From positions 61,525-125,524 of the forward strand of contig DATFBM010000003.1 of the NCBI GenBank assembly GCA_035253825.1: a DNA stretch of 64,000 nt, read 5' to 3'. Of the stretch, positions 34,514-42,336 are shown one piece after another. Source of the stretch: JACCTH01 sp035253825. Its GTDB lineage: Bacteria; Actinomycetota; Acidimicrobiia; Spongiisociales; ZC4RG35. The notes under the pieces were generated by a model. It was given only the letters and a program-made list of their open reading frames with translations. It was not told the origin of the DNA and made no database searches. Made by a program: the position numbers and the translations under genes. Position 1 is the stretch's first letter; each line of letters begins with the position of its first letter.

Positions 34514-35466
34514 CCCTTCTCCAGCCAGTGTCCGGCAGTGACTCCGATCATGGCGGCGTTGTCAGTGCAGAGCGCCGGTGTCGGCAGGCATAGGTTCACC
34601 CCTCGGTTTCCGGCCTCTTCCTCGAGCCGAGCCCGCAGCCGGCGGTTGGCTAGCACTCCACCCCCGGCCCCGAGCACCTTGACCCCGGTGTCGTCCACCG
34701 CCCGCATGGTCTTATCCACCAGCACGTCGACGATCGCTTCCTGGACCGAGGCCGCCACGTCGGCCAGGGGTGGCAGCTCGCCACTTCTTTTGGTCTTGCG
34801 AAGATAGGTGCTTACCGAGGTCTTCAGGCCCGAGAAAGACACGTGATAGGGCCGATCCGGAATCGCCCGGGGAAAGTCGACGGCACTGGGGTCCCCACCC
34901 TCGGCTGCCCGATCGATCTCGGGCCCACCCGGAAATCCGAGACCGAGCAGCCGGGCGAGCTTGTCGAAGGCCTCGCCGGCAGCGTCATCGATGGTTTCCC
35001 CCATCACCTGGTACTCGCCCCAATCGCTGACGTGGATGATCTGAGAGTGACCGCCCGAGGCCAGGAGCACGACGGCGGCCGGCTGGAAGGTGTCGAACTC
35101 GATCCGTGGCGCCATCAGGTGTCCCTCCATGTGATCCACCCCGATGAAGGGCAGCTGGCGGGCGTAAGCGGTCGCTTTGGCGAAGGAGTGCCCAACCAGC
35201 AAAGCCCCCACCAGCCCCGGGCCGGCGGTTGCGCCCACCGCATCGAGATCGGCGGGATGAACCCCCGACTCCACCAACGCCCGGTGGGTGAGAGGGCGGA
35301 TGGCCTCGACATGGGCCCGGGCCGCCACCTCCGGCACCACTCCCCCAAAGCGGGCGTGCAGATCGACTTGCGAGGACAGGATCGAGGAGAGCACTTCCCG
35401 CCCTTTGACCACCGCCACTGCGGTCTCGTCGCAACTGGTCTCAAAGGCCAGGATCAGAGGGGTCAC
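34465..35466 (-). CDS. tsaD: tRNA N6-threonylcarbamoyladenosine transferase TsaD
   Basis: A 333-residue TsaD/Kae1 protein that transfers threonylcarbamoyl to A37 of ANN-decoding tRNAs with TsaB and TsaE. Motifs are LILAFETSCDETAVAVV, FGGVVPEVAARAHVE, the metal-binding HMEGHL, LLASGGHSQIIHV, DDAAGEAFDKLARLLGLGFPGG, and CTDNAAMIG near the end. The start is GTG 35466, overlapping the rimI stop as GTGA; the longer in-frame reading runs into rimI and lacks family sequence. It is last of the tsaE-tsaB-rimI-tsaD block. Confidence 0.96.
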   Translation of the reverse strand: MTPLILAFETSCDETAVAVVKGREVLSSILSSQVDLHARFGGVVPEVAARAHVEAIRPLTHRALVESGVHPADLDAVGATAGPGLVGALLVGHSFAKATAYARQLPFIGVDHMEGHLMAPRIEFDTFQPAAVVLLASGGHSQIIHVSDWGEYQVMGETIDDAAGEAFDKLARLLGLGFPGGPEIDRAAEGGDPSAVDFPRAIPDRPYHVSFSGLKTSVSTYLRKTKRSGELPPLADVAASVQEAIVDVLVDKTMRAVDDTGVKVLGAGGGVLANRRLRARLEEEAGNRGVNLCLPTPALCTDNAAMIGVTAGHWLEKGHLSDWAAPVDPGRRL

Positions 35467-35945
35467 GTCCCGAGCTCCTGGCGGATCGACTCGAGCCTCT
35501 CCTGGTAGAGCTCGCCGTCGATGTCGTGGACCCACATGATGAGCGCATCTTCGTCCCGGTAATAACCCTTGCGCACTCCGACCGGCGCCATTCCGAACTT
35601 GTTGTACAGCGCCTGGGCATTGCGATTCGAAACCCGGACCTCCAAGGTCAAACTGGCAGCGCCCGCCGACCGGGCGGCCGAGGCGAGCTCGAGCATCAGA
35701 CGGGTGCCGAGGTTGCGGCCCCGCCATGCCGCGTCGACGGTCACTGAGGTGATGTGGGCATCGGGCAGCACCACCATCAACCCGCCATACCCAGCGACGC
35801 CGTCGGGTCCATCGGCGACGAGGTAGGTCCTTCCGGCGGCAACCAACTCGTCGCGAAAGATGCCCTCCGTCCAGGGCACGGGATAGGTGGCCTCCTCGAT
35901 CTTGAGACAGGCAGCGATGTCAGCCTCGGACATCGTTCGGATCAC
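35463..35945 (-). CDS. rimI: Ribosomal-protein-alanine N-acetyltransferase RimI-like
   Basis: A 160-residue GNAT enzyme: VIRTMSEADIAACLKIEEATYPVPW, ITSVTVDAAWRGRNLGTRLM (acetyl-CoA loop RGRNLGTRL), and LEVRVSNRNAQALYNKFGMAPVGVRKGYY, the RimI signature. GTG 35945 overlaps the tsaB stop (GTGA). RimI acetylates the N-terminus of S18 in E. coli, and in many bacteria the gene is nested in the t6A cluster exactly as here. Family membership is firm; the protein substrate is inferred. Confidence 0.93.
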   Translation of the reverse strand: MIRTMSEADIAACLKIEEATYPVPWTEGIFRDELVAAGRTYLVADGPDGVAGYGGLMVVLPDAHITSVTVDAAWRGRNLGTRLMLELASAARSAGAASLTLEVRVSNRNAQALYNKFGMAPVGVRKGYYRDEDALIMWVHDIDGELYQERLESIRQELGT

Positions 35946-36652
35946 GAAGCCGACGACCACGGATCCTCGGGTGCCAGCTTTTCCCAATTGAGGTTGACGT
36001 CGGGTTCGCGCAGATATAGAGGGGTCAAGGGCTCGGAGGCGAAGTTGTCCCGCTCGAGCTTTGACATACCGATCTCCAGCACCGCCCTCACGGACGGATA
36101 TCGCGGCCGTCCGACCTTGACCCGGTGCTGGCCCCGCAGGACGGACTCGGGAAGCACCGGCACGTCCCCCACCACCAATGGGTTTCCGGGGTCAGACATC
36201 AGGACATCGCGCAGCTGGTCCGGGTGCATGAGCTCGGCCTCGGTGTCACGCACCACTCCTCCAGGCACCGGTCGATAGGTGGAGACGGCAAGCTCGCCCC
36301 GCCGCACGTCGACCACTGAGAAGATGTGTCGATGTCCGGTCGAGGCGGCCAGGGCCTGGGCGTCGAGCGAAGATGCCGTCACCACTGGAATGCCCAGCGC
36401 CGCCGACAGGCCCTGGGCGGTGGCGATCCCCACCCTGAGTCCGGTATAGAGCCCGGGACCGACGTCCACCACAATGGCGTCGAGGTCGTCGGGGAACCAG
36501 CCGGCCTGGTCGAGGCAGAAGTCAATGGCGGGAACGAGAAAGGTGCCGTGCCCAGTCCGATCGACCCGGGTGGCTGTCGCTTGCACCTGTCGATCGAGAG
36601 TCAGCGCTACTGCCGATTGCGCGGTAGCGGTCTCGATGGCGAGAAGCTTCAC
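35942..36652 (-). CDS. tsaB: tRNA threonylcarbamoyladenosine biosynthesis protein TsaB
   Basis: A 236-residue ASKHA-fold partner of TsaD: VKLLAIETATAQSAVAL, GHGTFLVPAIDFCLDQAG, IVVDVGPGLYTGLRVGIATAQGLSAALGIPVV and SLDAQAL, all typical TsaB blocks. GTG 36652 overlaps the tsaE stop (GTGA). Longer in-frame starts lie within tsaE. It scaffolds TsaD and lacks the TsaD metal site. Confidence 0.95.
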   Translation of the reverse strand: MKLLAIETATAQSAVALTLDRQVQATATRVDRTGHGTFLVPAIDFCLDQAGWFPDDLDAIVVDVGPGLYTGLRVGIATAQGLSAALGIPVVTASSLDAQALAASTGHRHIFSVVDVRRGELAVSTYRPVPGGVVRDTEAELMHPDQLRDVLMSDPGNPLVVGDVPVLPESVLRGQHRVKVGRPRYPSVRAVLEIGMSKLERDNFASEPLTPLYLREPDVNLNWEKLAPEDPWSSAS

Positions 36653-37104
36653 AACAGCAGGCCGCCAGGTAGGCGGGAGACCCACGTACCGCTCGGGGTG
36701 AAGGTGATCGTCCGGGCTTCGTCGGCTCCCACCTCGAAATCGATCCGGAGGTGATCGTCGGGCAATTCCGCCTCGATTGCGTCTCCCCACTCGATCACCA
36801 GCACGCCGTCTTCTGAATCGGCAATGAGATCAAGGTCTTCGAATTCGTTGCGGGTTCGGAGGCGGTAGATGTCGGCGTGGGTGAGGGGGAGAAAGCCGGT
36901 TCGATATTGCCGCACGAGGACGAACGAGGGACTGGTCACCATTTCCTCCACCCCGAGACCGGCGGCGAGCCCGCCCGCAAAGAGTGTCTTTCCCGAACCG
37001 AGCTCACCGACCAACAAGACAATGTCACCAGCTTGGAGCATCGGTGCGAGTCGAACACCGAGGTTGGCGGTATCGGCCGGCAACAGGCAGGAAGCTTCAT
37101 ACAT
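36649..37104 (-). CDS. tsaE: tRNA threonylcarbamoyladenosine biosynthesis ATPase TsaE
   Basis: A 151-residue P-loop ATPase needed for turnover of the TsaB-TsaD complex. It has Walker A LVGELGSGKTLFAGGL, SPSFVLVRQYRTGFLPLTHADIYRL and VLVIEWGD. The length is normal. It is the first gene of the t6A block, 12 nt downstream of the uracil-DNA glycosylase gene. Confidence 0.95.
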   Translation of the reverse strand: MYEASCLLPADTANLGVRLAPMLQAGDIVLLVGELGSGKTLFAGGLAAGLGVEEMVTSPSFVLVRQYRTGFLPLTHADIYRLRTRNEFEDLDLIADSEDGVLVIEWGDAIEAELPDDHLRIDFEVGADEARTITFTPSGTWVSRLPGGLLL

Positions 37105-37116
37105 GGCTCAGGCCGA

Positions 37117-37731
37117 TCACGTGAAAAGGTTCATCTGCTCACTCGCCTTCTCCACCACCGGAGGAGGCACCCGGGGGGTTTCCAGCGCCCGGCTGATGAG
37201 CTGGAAGTCGTTCTGCATCTCCGGAATCAGCGAGTTCGGAGAGCGGAGAGCAGCGGCCGGGTGATACGTGGGCACCAACAACCGCCCTTGCCACCACGGA
37301 TAACTGCGACCGCGTAGGCGAGTGATTCCGGTTTCGGTGCGAAGGAGAAGCTTGGTGGCGAAGTTGCCGAGGGTGGCCACCACGTTGGGGTCGATCGAGC
37401 GGATCTGATCACGCAGATAGCCCTTGCAGCTGTCGATCTCGTCGGGCAAAGGATCGCGATTGCCGGGCGGGCGGCATTTGATGACGTTGGCGATGTATAC
37501 GTCCTCGCGCGAGAGGCCAATGCCAGAGAGCAAGCGGTTGAGGAGCTGTCCGGCTGCTCCGACGAAGGGTTCGCCCTGCTGATCCTCGTTGAAGCCGGGA
37601 GCCTCCCCGACGAACATCAGGTCGGCCGCCGGATCACCCACTCCAAATACGACCTGAGTTCGGGTCTCGGCCAGTCGGCAGCGAAGGCAGCCCAAAGCCT
37701 CGTGCTCGAGGATGCGAAGGGCCTCCGTCAT
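37117..37731 (-). CDS. Uracil-DNA glycosylase, family 4 (Fe-S)
   Basis: A 204-residue family 4 UDG. Four cysteines for a 4Fe-4S cluster are visible: C15 and C18 (LGCLRCRLAETRTQVVFG), C86 (NVIKCRPPGNRDP) and C102 (SCKGYL). Motif 1 is VGEAPGFNEDQQGEPFVGAAGQLL, and the late motif is VPTYHPAAALRSP. It removes uracil from DNA after cytosine deamination. ATG 37731 is 8 nt from a TACCCT -10 box shared symmetrically with the divergent desaturase gene. Confidence 0.95.
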   Translation of the reverse strand: MTEALRILEHEALGCLRCRLAETRTQVVFGVGDPAADLMFVGEAPGFNEDQQGEPFVGAAGQLLNRLLSGIGLSREDVYIANVIKCRPPGNRDPLPDEIDSCKGYLRDQIRSIDPNVVATLGNFATKLLLRTETGITRLRGRSYPWWQGRLLVPTYHPAAALRSPNSLIPEMQNDFQLISRALETPRVPPPVVEKASEQMNLFT

Positions 37732-37739
37732 GTCATGGG

Positions 37740-37751
37740 AGGGTATAGGCT
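37740..37751. promoter_or_regulatory. Back-to-back -10 elements of the UDG/desaturase divergon
   Basis: Minus-strand TACCCT (37745-37740) and plus-strand TAGGCT (37746-37751) abut at a TATA centre. Each is 8 nt from its ATG (37731 and 37760), so the arrangement is exactly symmetric and only 28 bp separate the start codons. On the plus side GAGGAG before ATG 37760 could also act as a weak ribosome-binding site. Confidence 0.5.
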
Positions 37752-37759
37752 GAGGAGCG

Positions 37760-38650
37760 ATGCCTTTTGATCAGCAACTGGAGGTCCTGGGGGCGATCGA
37801 TGGGGACATCAGAAGGCTATTCGACGAGCACCGCCAGCGACGTGAGCACTGGTACTTCCACGAGGTCGTTCCCTGGGAGCGCGGCCGCAACTATGTGACC
37901 GAGCCCTGGGACGTCTCCCAGTGCACGATCTCGGAAGCCGCCCGCACCTCCCTCGTCCTGAATCTTCTGACCGAGGACAACCTTCCCTACTACCACTCGG
38001 CGATCGAAAGCCGGGTGCCGCCCGACTCGGCCCTGGCCGAATGGAATCGGCTCTGGACCGCCGAAGAGGGACAACACGCGATCGCCCTCCGGAGCTACCT
38101 CCTCACCTCACGGAACTGCAATCCCCGATTGCTCGAGGACGACCGACTGTCGGTGATGACCACCGGCTACCACCCATCGTGGCAAAACATCGCCGAGCTC
38201 TTCGCCTATACCACTGCCCAGGAGCTTGCCACCCGGGTCTCGCACCGCAACGCCGGCAAGCTCACCGACGACCCAGTCGCCTTCGAGTTGATGAGGCTCA
38301 TCGCCTCCGACGAGAACCATCACTTCATCTTCTACAAAGGCGTGATGACCGCCCTGGTCAAGCTGGCTCCTTCGCTTGCCCTCGAAGGGATATACAAAGC
38401 GCTCTCCAGCTTTGAGATGCCCGGAACAGTCATCCCCGGGTTCCTTCGTCGCTCGATCGAAATCGCCAAGGCCGGGGTCTACAACCTCCGCATCCATCAC
38501 GATCGGGTATTGCAGCCCCTGCTGCGGGACTGGAACGTCGGCGCTTTGGAGAATCTGACCAGCAAGGCGGCAGAGATCCAGGAGAAGCTGATGCAGCTCC
38601 CCCACCAGATCATTGCCCGGGCGGAACGGTTCGAAGCTCGCTTCGCTTGA
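37760..38650 (+). CDS. Acyl-ACP desaturase-like diiron protein (DesA2/stearoyl-ACP desaturase family)
   Basis: A 296-residue soluble ferritin-fold diiron protein. Ligand motifs are in order: NLLTEDNLPYYH, WTAEEGQHAIAL (ExxH), TAQELATRVSH, and ASDENHHFIFYKG (ExxH). The family introduces a double bond into acyl-ACP and is found in plants and actinobacteria (DesA1/DesA2 of mycobacteria). The N-terminus FHEVVPWERGRNYV is typical. It is divergent from the UDG gene and convergent with the peptidase gene (13-nt gap). Some bacterial members lack demonstrated desaturase activity, so the fatty-acid role is inferred. Confidence 0.9.
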   Translation: MPFDQQLEVLGAIDGDIRRLFDEHRQRREHWYFHEVVPWERGRNYVTEPWDVSQCTISEAARTSLVLNLLTEDNLPYYHSAIESRVPPDSALAEWNRLWTAEEGQHAIALRSYLLTSRNCNPRLLEDDRLSVMTTGYHPSWQNIAELFAYTTAQELATRVSHRNAGKLTDDPVAFELMRLIASDENHHFIFYKGVMTALVKLAPSLALEGIYKALSSFEMPGTVIPGFLRRSIEIAKAGVYNLRIHHDRVLQPLLRDWNVGALENLTSKAAEIQEKLMQLPHQIIARAERFEARFA

Positions 38651-38663
38651 TCGCGGTGTCGGG

Positions 38664-39545
38664 TCAGCTGGTGCTGGAAGACACCGCTTCCTCGATGGCG
38701 AGTCCGGTGGCGACAAATGCGCCCTCGGCCGCCAGGTCGACGTCGCCCGTGGCGGTTCCCACCGCGGTCATAAAGACCACGTCGCCGTCGAAACGGGTAT
38801 GAGCAGGGCGGACACAGGCCCCGATGGCGTCGTGAGCCCGGATTCCCAGCCGGGTCAGTTCAGCCCGTGACATGGCGGCATCGGTCACTATCGAGACCAG
38901 CGTGGTGTTGGTCCCCGCCCATGGCGGTGCAGCCGGAGGCCCGGGAATCGGATCGCCCCCGGTCAGAGAGCGACCGTCGAGGCTGAAGACATCCCCCACC
39001 GGATTCATCACGACCAGCGCCCCCACCAGGTGGCCGTCGGGAGTGGTGATGGCGGCCGAGCCGATCCCGGTCATCACCCGAAGGTCGAATCCTCGCCACT
39101 TGCCAGATGAGGTCGAGGCGCCAGCTCCTACCCGCCCCATCTCCACCTCTGTCGGCGATGCCGCTCGATACGCCAACGCCCCCTGTTCAGGCCCGGGGCA
39201 CACCCCGCCGCCCTTCAGGGGCAAGTCGTAGACCACGGCGGCGGGCACGATGGGGACCGGGGTGGCTGGAGTCGGATGGCCGCGGCCATCCTCGACGAGT
39301 TCGCGCACCACGCCTTCGGCAGCCGCCAGGCCGAAGGCACTACCGCCCGTCAATAGGATGGCCTGGACCTGCTCCACTCTCATCCCGACCGAAAGCAGGT
39401 CGGTCTCTCGGGTACCCGGCGCTCCGCCGCGGACGTCGACCCCGGTGACGTTGGGTTCGGGGAGGACGATAACCGTGCACCCCGTCCTCAGCTCCGGGTC
39501 GGTCCAGTGCCCGACCTCGACCCCCGGTATGGCTGTGAGCGTCAC
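38664..39545 (-). CDS. P1/S58-family autoprocessing peptidase/amidase (DmpA/NylC-like)
   Basis: A 293-residue Ntn-hydrolase-like protein of the P1 family: AIPGVEVGHWTDPELRTGCTVIV, AILLTGGSAFGLAAAEGVV, YDLPLKGGG and ATGIGSAAITTPDGHL-type blocks. The likely self-cleavage site is N213/T214 in WAGTNTTLVSIVTDAA, making Thr the nucleophile as in NylC. GTG 39545 overlaps the alr stop by 4 nt (GTGA). Members hydrolyse N-terminal D- or beta-amino acids or oligoamides. Next to alanine racemase it could handle D-Ala peptides; that is inference. Confidence 0.88.
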   Translation of the reverse strand: MTLTAIPGVEVGHWTDPELRTGCTVIVLPEPNVTGVDVRGGAPGTRETDLLSVGMRVEQVQAILLTGGSAFGLAAAEGVVRELVEDGRGHPTPATPVPIVPAAVVYDLPLKGGGVCPGPEQGALAYRAASPTEVEMGRVGAGASTSSGKWRGFDLRVMTGIGSAAITTPDGHLVGALVVMNPVGDVFSLDGRSLTGGDPIPGPPAAPPWAGTNTTLVSIVTDAAMSRAELTRLGIRAHDAIGACVRPAHTRFDGDVVFMTAVGTATGDVDLAAEGAFVATGLAIEEAVSSSTS

Positions 39546-40621
39546 GATTCGTACCGACGCGGAAGGCGAGGTCCGATCTGACAGACCACCTCGTAAGAGA
39601 TGGTGCCGAGATGTGACGACCATTCGTCGGCGGTCACCTCCTCCTCTCCTTGGGATCCGAGCAGTACTACCTCTTCACCTGCGCCCACCTCTTCGTCGCC
39701 CAGGTCGACGATGATTTGATCCATGGTGACGGTCCCCGCCAGTGGTCGGCGCTTTCCCCGGATGAGGACCTCGAGCTTGTCGGTCAAAAGGCGCGGCAGG
39801 CCGTCGGCGTACCCAACGGGAATGGTGGCCACGTATGCGTCCGTCGGCAGCTCTCGCCGGCGCCCATAGGACGGGCGCTCGCCAGCGGCCAATCTCTGCA
39901 CGAAAGCCACGTGCGACACGATGCGCATGGCCGGGCGGAGTGTCACATGGGACCGAGTGTCGTCGCAGGGATGCAATCCATAGATCCCGATTCCCAGGCG
40001 GACGAGGTCACGGCGTGCAGAGGGGTGGAGGATGGCCCCCGCGGTATTGGCCATGTGGACCAGCGGGCACTCGATCCCACGAGTGGCACGGTCGAAGCGC
40101 TCCACCTGCTCGCGGGTGAAGCCGTCGTCCTCGTCGGAGGATGCGAAGTGAGTGAAGATCCCGCCCAGGGTTAGTAGGGGGTGGCGATCGATGTGAGCTA
40201 CGAGATCTGCCACCTCCTCGGGCTTGGCCCCTACCCGGTGCATACCGGTATTGACCTTCAAATGGACTCCGGTCACCTCCGTGGCCGCCTCTCCTAGGAC
40301 GTCGATCATTTCTCTCCGGTAGACGGTCGGGGTGAGACGCCATCCGAGGAGCTCAGCAGCATCAGACGGATCAGGTTCGGAAAGGACGAGAACCGGAGCC
40401 TCGATGCCAGCCTCGCGAAGCCGGATCCCCTCCTCCAACAGCGCAACCGCGATCCACTTCGCCCCTGCCGCCAGTGCCGCTTCGGCCACGGGGACATCAC
40501 CATGCCCGTAGCCGTCGGCCTTGACGACTGCACAGACAGCCGCCGGAGCCACCAGGTCCCGTAAGGCGCCCACGTTGTCGGCGATCGCTCCGAGGTCAAC
40601 CTCCACCCACGAAGGTCTCAT
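39542..40621 (-). CDS. alr: Alanine racemase
   Basis: A 359-residue PLP enzyme interconverting L- and D-alanine for peptidoglycan. The PLP lysine is in AVVKADGYGHG near the N-terminus, HLKVNTGMHRVGAKPEE and LVHMANTAGAIL lie in the barrel, and the second-domain Tyr is in RLGIGIYGLHP and VGYADGLPR. ATG 40621 overlaps the nnr stop (ATGA); the longer in-frame reading lies inside that gene. The block glmS-acpS-nnr-alr is conserved in actinobacteria. Confidence 0.96.
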   Translation of the reverse strand: MRPSWVEVDLGAIADNVGALRDLVAPAAVCAVVKADGYGHGDVPVAEAALAAGAKWIAVALLEEGIRLREAGIEAPVLVLSEPDPSDAAELLGWRLTPTVYRREMIDVLGEAATEVTGVHLKVNTGMHRVGAKPEEVADLVAHIDRHPLLTLGGIFTHFASSDEDDGFTREQVERFDRATRGIECPLVHMANTAGAILHPSARRDLVRLGIGIYGLHPCDDTRSHVTLRPAMRIVSHVAFVQRLAAGERPSYGRRRELPTDAYVATIPVGYADGLPRLLTDKLEVLIRGKRRPLAGTVTMDQIIVDLGDEEVGAGEEVVLLGSQGEEEVTADEWSSHLGTISYEVVCQIGPRLPRRYES

Positions 40622-41961
40622 CGAATATGACCGATTTCTTCGATCAAAGATAAGGCCGTGACAGTGGTCCGGGCGGCCAGTTGGGCACCGGCCCTTCCGT
40701 GCCAAAAAGCGGCGGCACGAGCGGCCGCGGCCGGTTCGAGCCCTTGAGCCAGCAGGGCTCCGATCATTCCGGAGAGGACATCGCCGGTTCCGATCGTTGC
40801 CAGTTCGGGACCGCCGCTATTGACGATCCATGGAAGGTCATCGCCGGCGATCACGGTGGGGTTGCCCTTCAACAACACCGTCGCTTTCAACTTGCGAGCC
40901 AGAGCAACGGCATTTTCGGGCGAGGGCTCGCCTCCACCCAATCGTTCGAACTCTCCGGCATGGGGGGTAAGCACTAATTCCGGACCCGGTTCGGTCACGA
41001 GCGAGAGAGCATCGGCATCGACCACCACCGGCCCGCTCCAGGTGGCAATCAGCTTGGCCGCCAGGTCATCATGTTCGTGACCAAGTCCGGGACCTATCAC
41101 CAATACCCGATAGCGATCCGGGAGATCCTCGAGCCGATGATGCAAGAGGTCGGGAGCGTTGGCGGCTGCCACGCTGGCGGCTGATTCGGGCACCGCCAGT
41201 CCGACGGCACCGGCACCGAAATGCAGAGCCGCCCGCCCGGCCATAACCGCCGCGCCGGTCATGCCGACCGCACCACCGACCACCAGAACCGACCCGGCCG
41301 ACCACTTGTGAGCACGACGAGAGCGCGTGGGTAGCGATGCGTCCGCCTCCTCAACGAGATACATGGCCGGCTCCGGCGAGGGCAGGCCGATATCGACGAC
41401 CTCGACCACGCCCGAGAGATGCGGTCCGTCGATCAGAAGGTGGCCGACCTTGTACGCACCAAACGTCACCGTGCGCTCCGCTCTGAATGCCGCCGATGCC
41501 GCTCCCCCGGTTAGCGGGTCGAGACCGGAAGGGACGTCGACGGACAGGACGCGCTGCTCGCTTTGGATCCAGCCAGTGACGGCCGGATCGGGTCGGAAGC
41601 TCCCGCCGAAGAGGCCGTCGATGACCAGATCGAACGGCTCCGGGTCGCCGAGGTCACCGACATCGAGCCCGGCTGCCATGGCTCGCTGGCGAGCAAGTTG
41701 GGCTTCGGCGGTTCGAGGCGCCGCCAAGGCGCGCACACTGACTCCGACGCCACGTGCCTTGAGGATGCGGGCGGCGACATATCCGTCGCCGCCGTTATTG
41801 GCCGGACCGGCGAGAACCACCGCCCGTTTTCCATACGCCATACCCATCCCCACCGCCGCCGCCGCCACCGCCCGTCCGGCCCGCTCCATGAGAATGTCGA
41901 CTCCGACCGAGCTCGAATCATCTAGTCGCCTCGCCTCCGCCGGAGTGATGACCGGTAGCAC
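40618..41961 (-). CDS. nnr: Bifunctional NAD(P)HX epimerase / ADP-dependent NAD(P)HX dehydratase
   Basis: A 447-residue two-domain repair enzyme. The N-terminal YjeF epimerase domain has ITPAEARRLDDSS, LMERAGRAVAAAA and AGPANNGGDGYVAARIL. The C-terminal ribokinase-like dehydratase domain has VVDADALSLV, LTPHAGEFERLGGG and TIGTGDVLSGMIGALLAQGLEP. It repairs hydrated NAD(P)H. It is somewhat shorter than the usual near-500 residues. GTG 41961 follows the acpS stop directly, without overlap. Confidence 0.94.
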   Translation of the reverse strand: MLPVITPAEARRLDDSSSVGVDILMERAGRAVAAAAVGMGMAYGKRAVVLAGPANNGGDGYVAARILKARGVGVSVRALAAPRTAEAQLARQRAMAAGLDVGDLGDPEPFDLVIDGLFGGSFRPDPAVTGWIQSEQRVLSVDVPSGLDPLTGGAASAAFRAERTVTFGAYKVGHLLIDGPHLSGVVEVVDIGLPSPEPAMYLVEEADASLPTRSRRAHKWSAGSVLVVGGAVGMTGAAVMAGRAALHFGAGAVGLAVPESAASVAAANAPDLLHHRLEDLPDRYRVLVIGPGLGHEHDDLAAKLIATWSGPVVVDADALSLVTEPGPELVLTPHAGEFERLGGGEPSPENAVALARKLKATVLLKGNPTVIAGDDLPWIVNSGGPELATIGTGDVLSGMIGALLAQGLEPAAAARAAAFWHGRAGAQLAARTTVTALSLIEEIGHIR

Positions 41962-42336
41962 TCAGTGTTCTCCGACGGCAACGGCCATCACCAGGGCGCT
42001 CTGGTCAGTGTGGGTGATCGTCACCAAGACCTCCGTGACACCCAGCGCCTCCGCCCGAGCTTTCCCGGTTCCATAGAGATTGACAGTGGGCTTTCCCCCT
42101 CCGGTGATCTCGACATCCTTCCAGCGGATCCGTCGATAACCGGTTCCCAGTGACTTCATCACCGCCTCCTTGCCGGCAAAACGGGCCGCATAACGCCGGG
42201 CGGGGCTGGCAAATCGGCGGGCATAGTTTTGCTCGTGCTCGGTGAAGCAACGTTCGGCGAAGCGGGGGTAGCGCTCGAGCAACGATTCGACCCGGGAGAT
42301 GTCGGCCAGGTCGACCCCCAAACCGAGAATCCTCAC
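41962..42336 (-). CDS. acpS: Holo-[acyl-carrier-protein] synthase
   Basis: A 124-residue AcpS that transfers 4'-phosphopantetheine from CoA to ACP. It shows LGLGVDLADISRVESLLERY (Mg-binding Asp), ARFAGKEAVMKSLGTG (Glu/Lys active site), WKDVEI and a final VTITHTDQSALVMAVA. GTG 42336 overlaps the glmS stop (GTGA); the long in-frame reading upstream runs through glmS in a wrong frame. The length is typical. Confidence 0.95.
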   Translation of the reverse strand: MRILGLGVDLADISRVESLLERYPRFAERCFTEHEQNYARRFASPARRYAARFAGKEAVMKSLGTGYRRIRWKDVEITGGGKPTVNLYGTGKARAEALGVTEVLVTITHTDQSALVMAVAVGEH

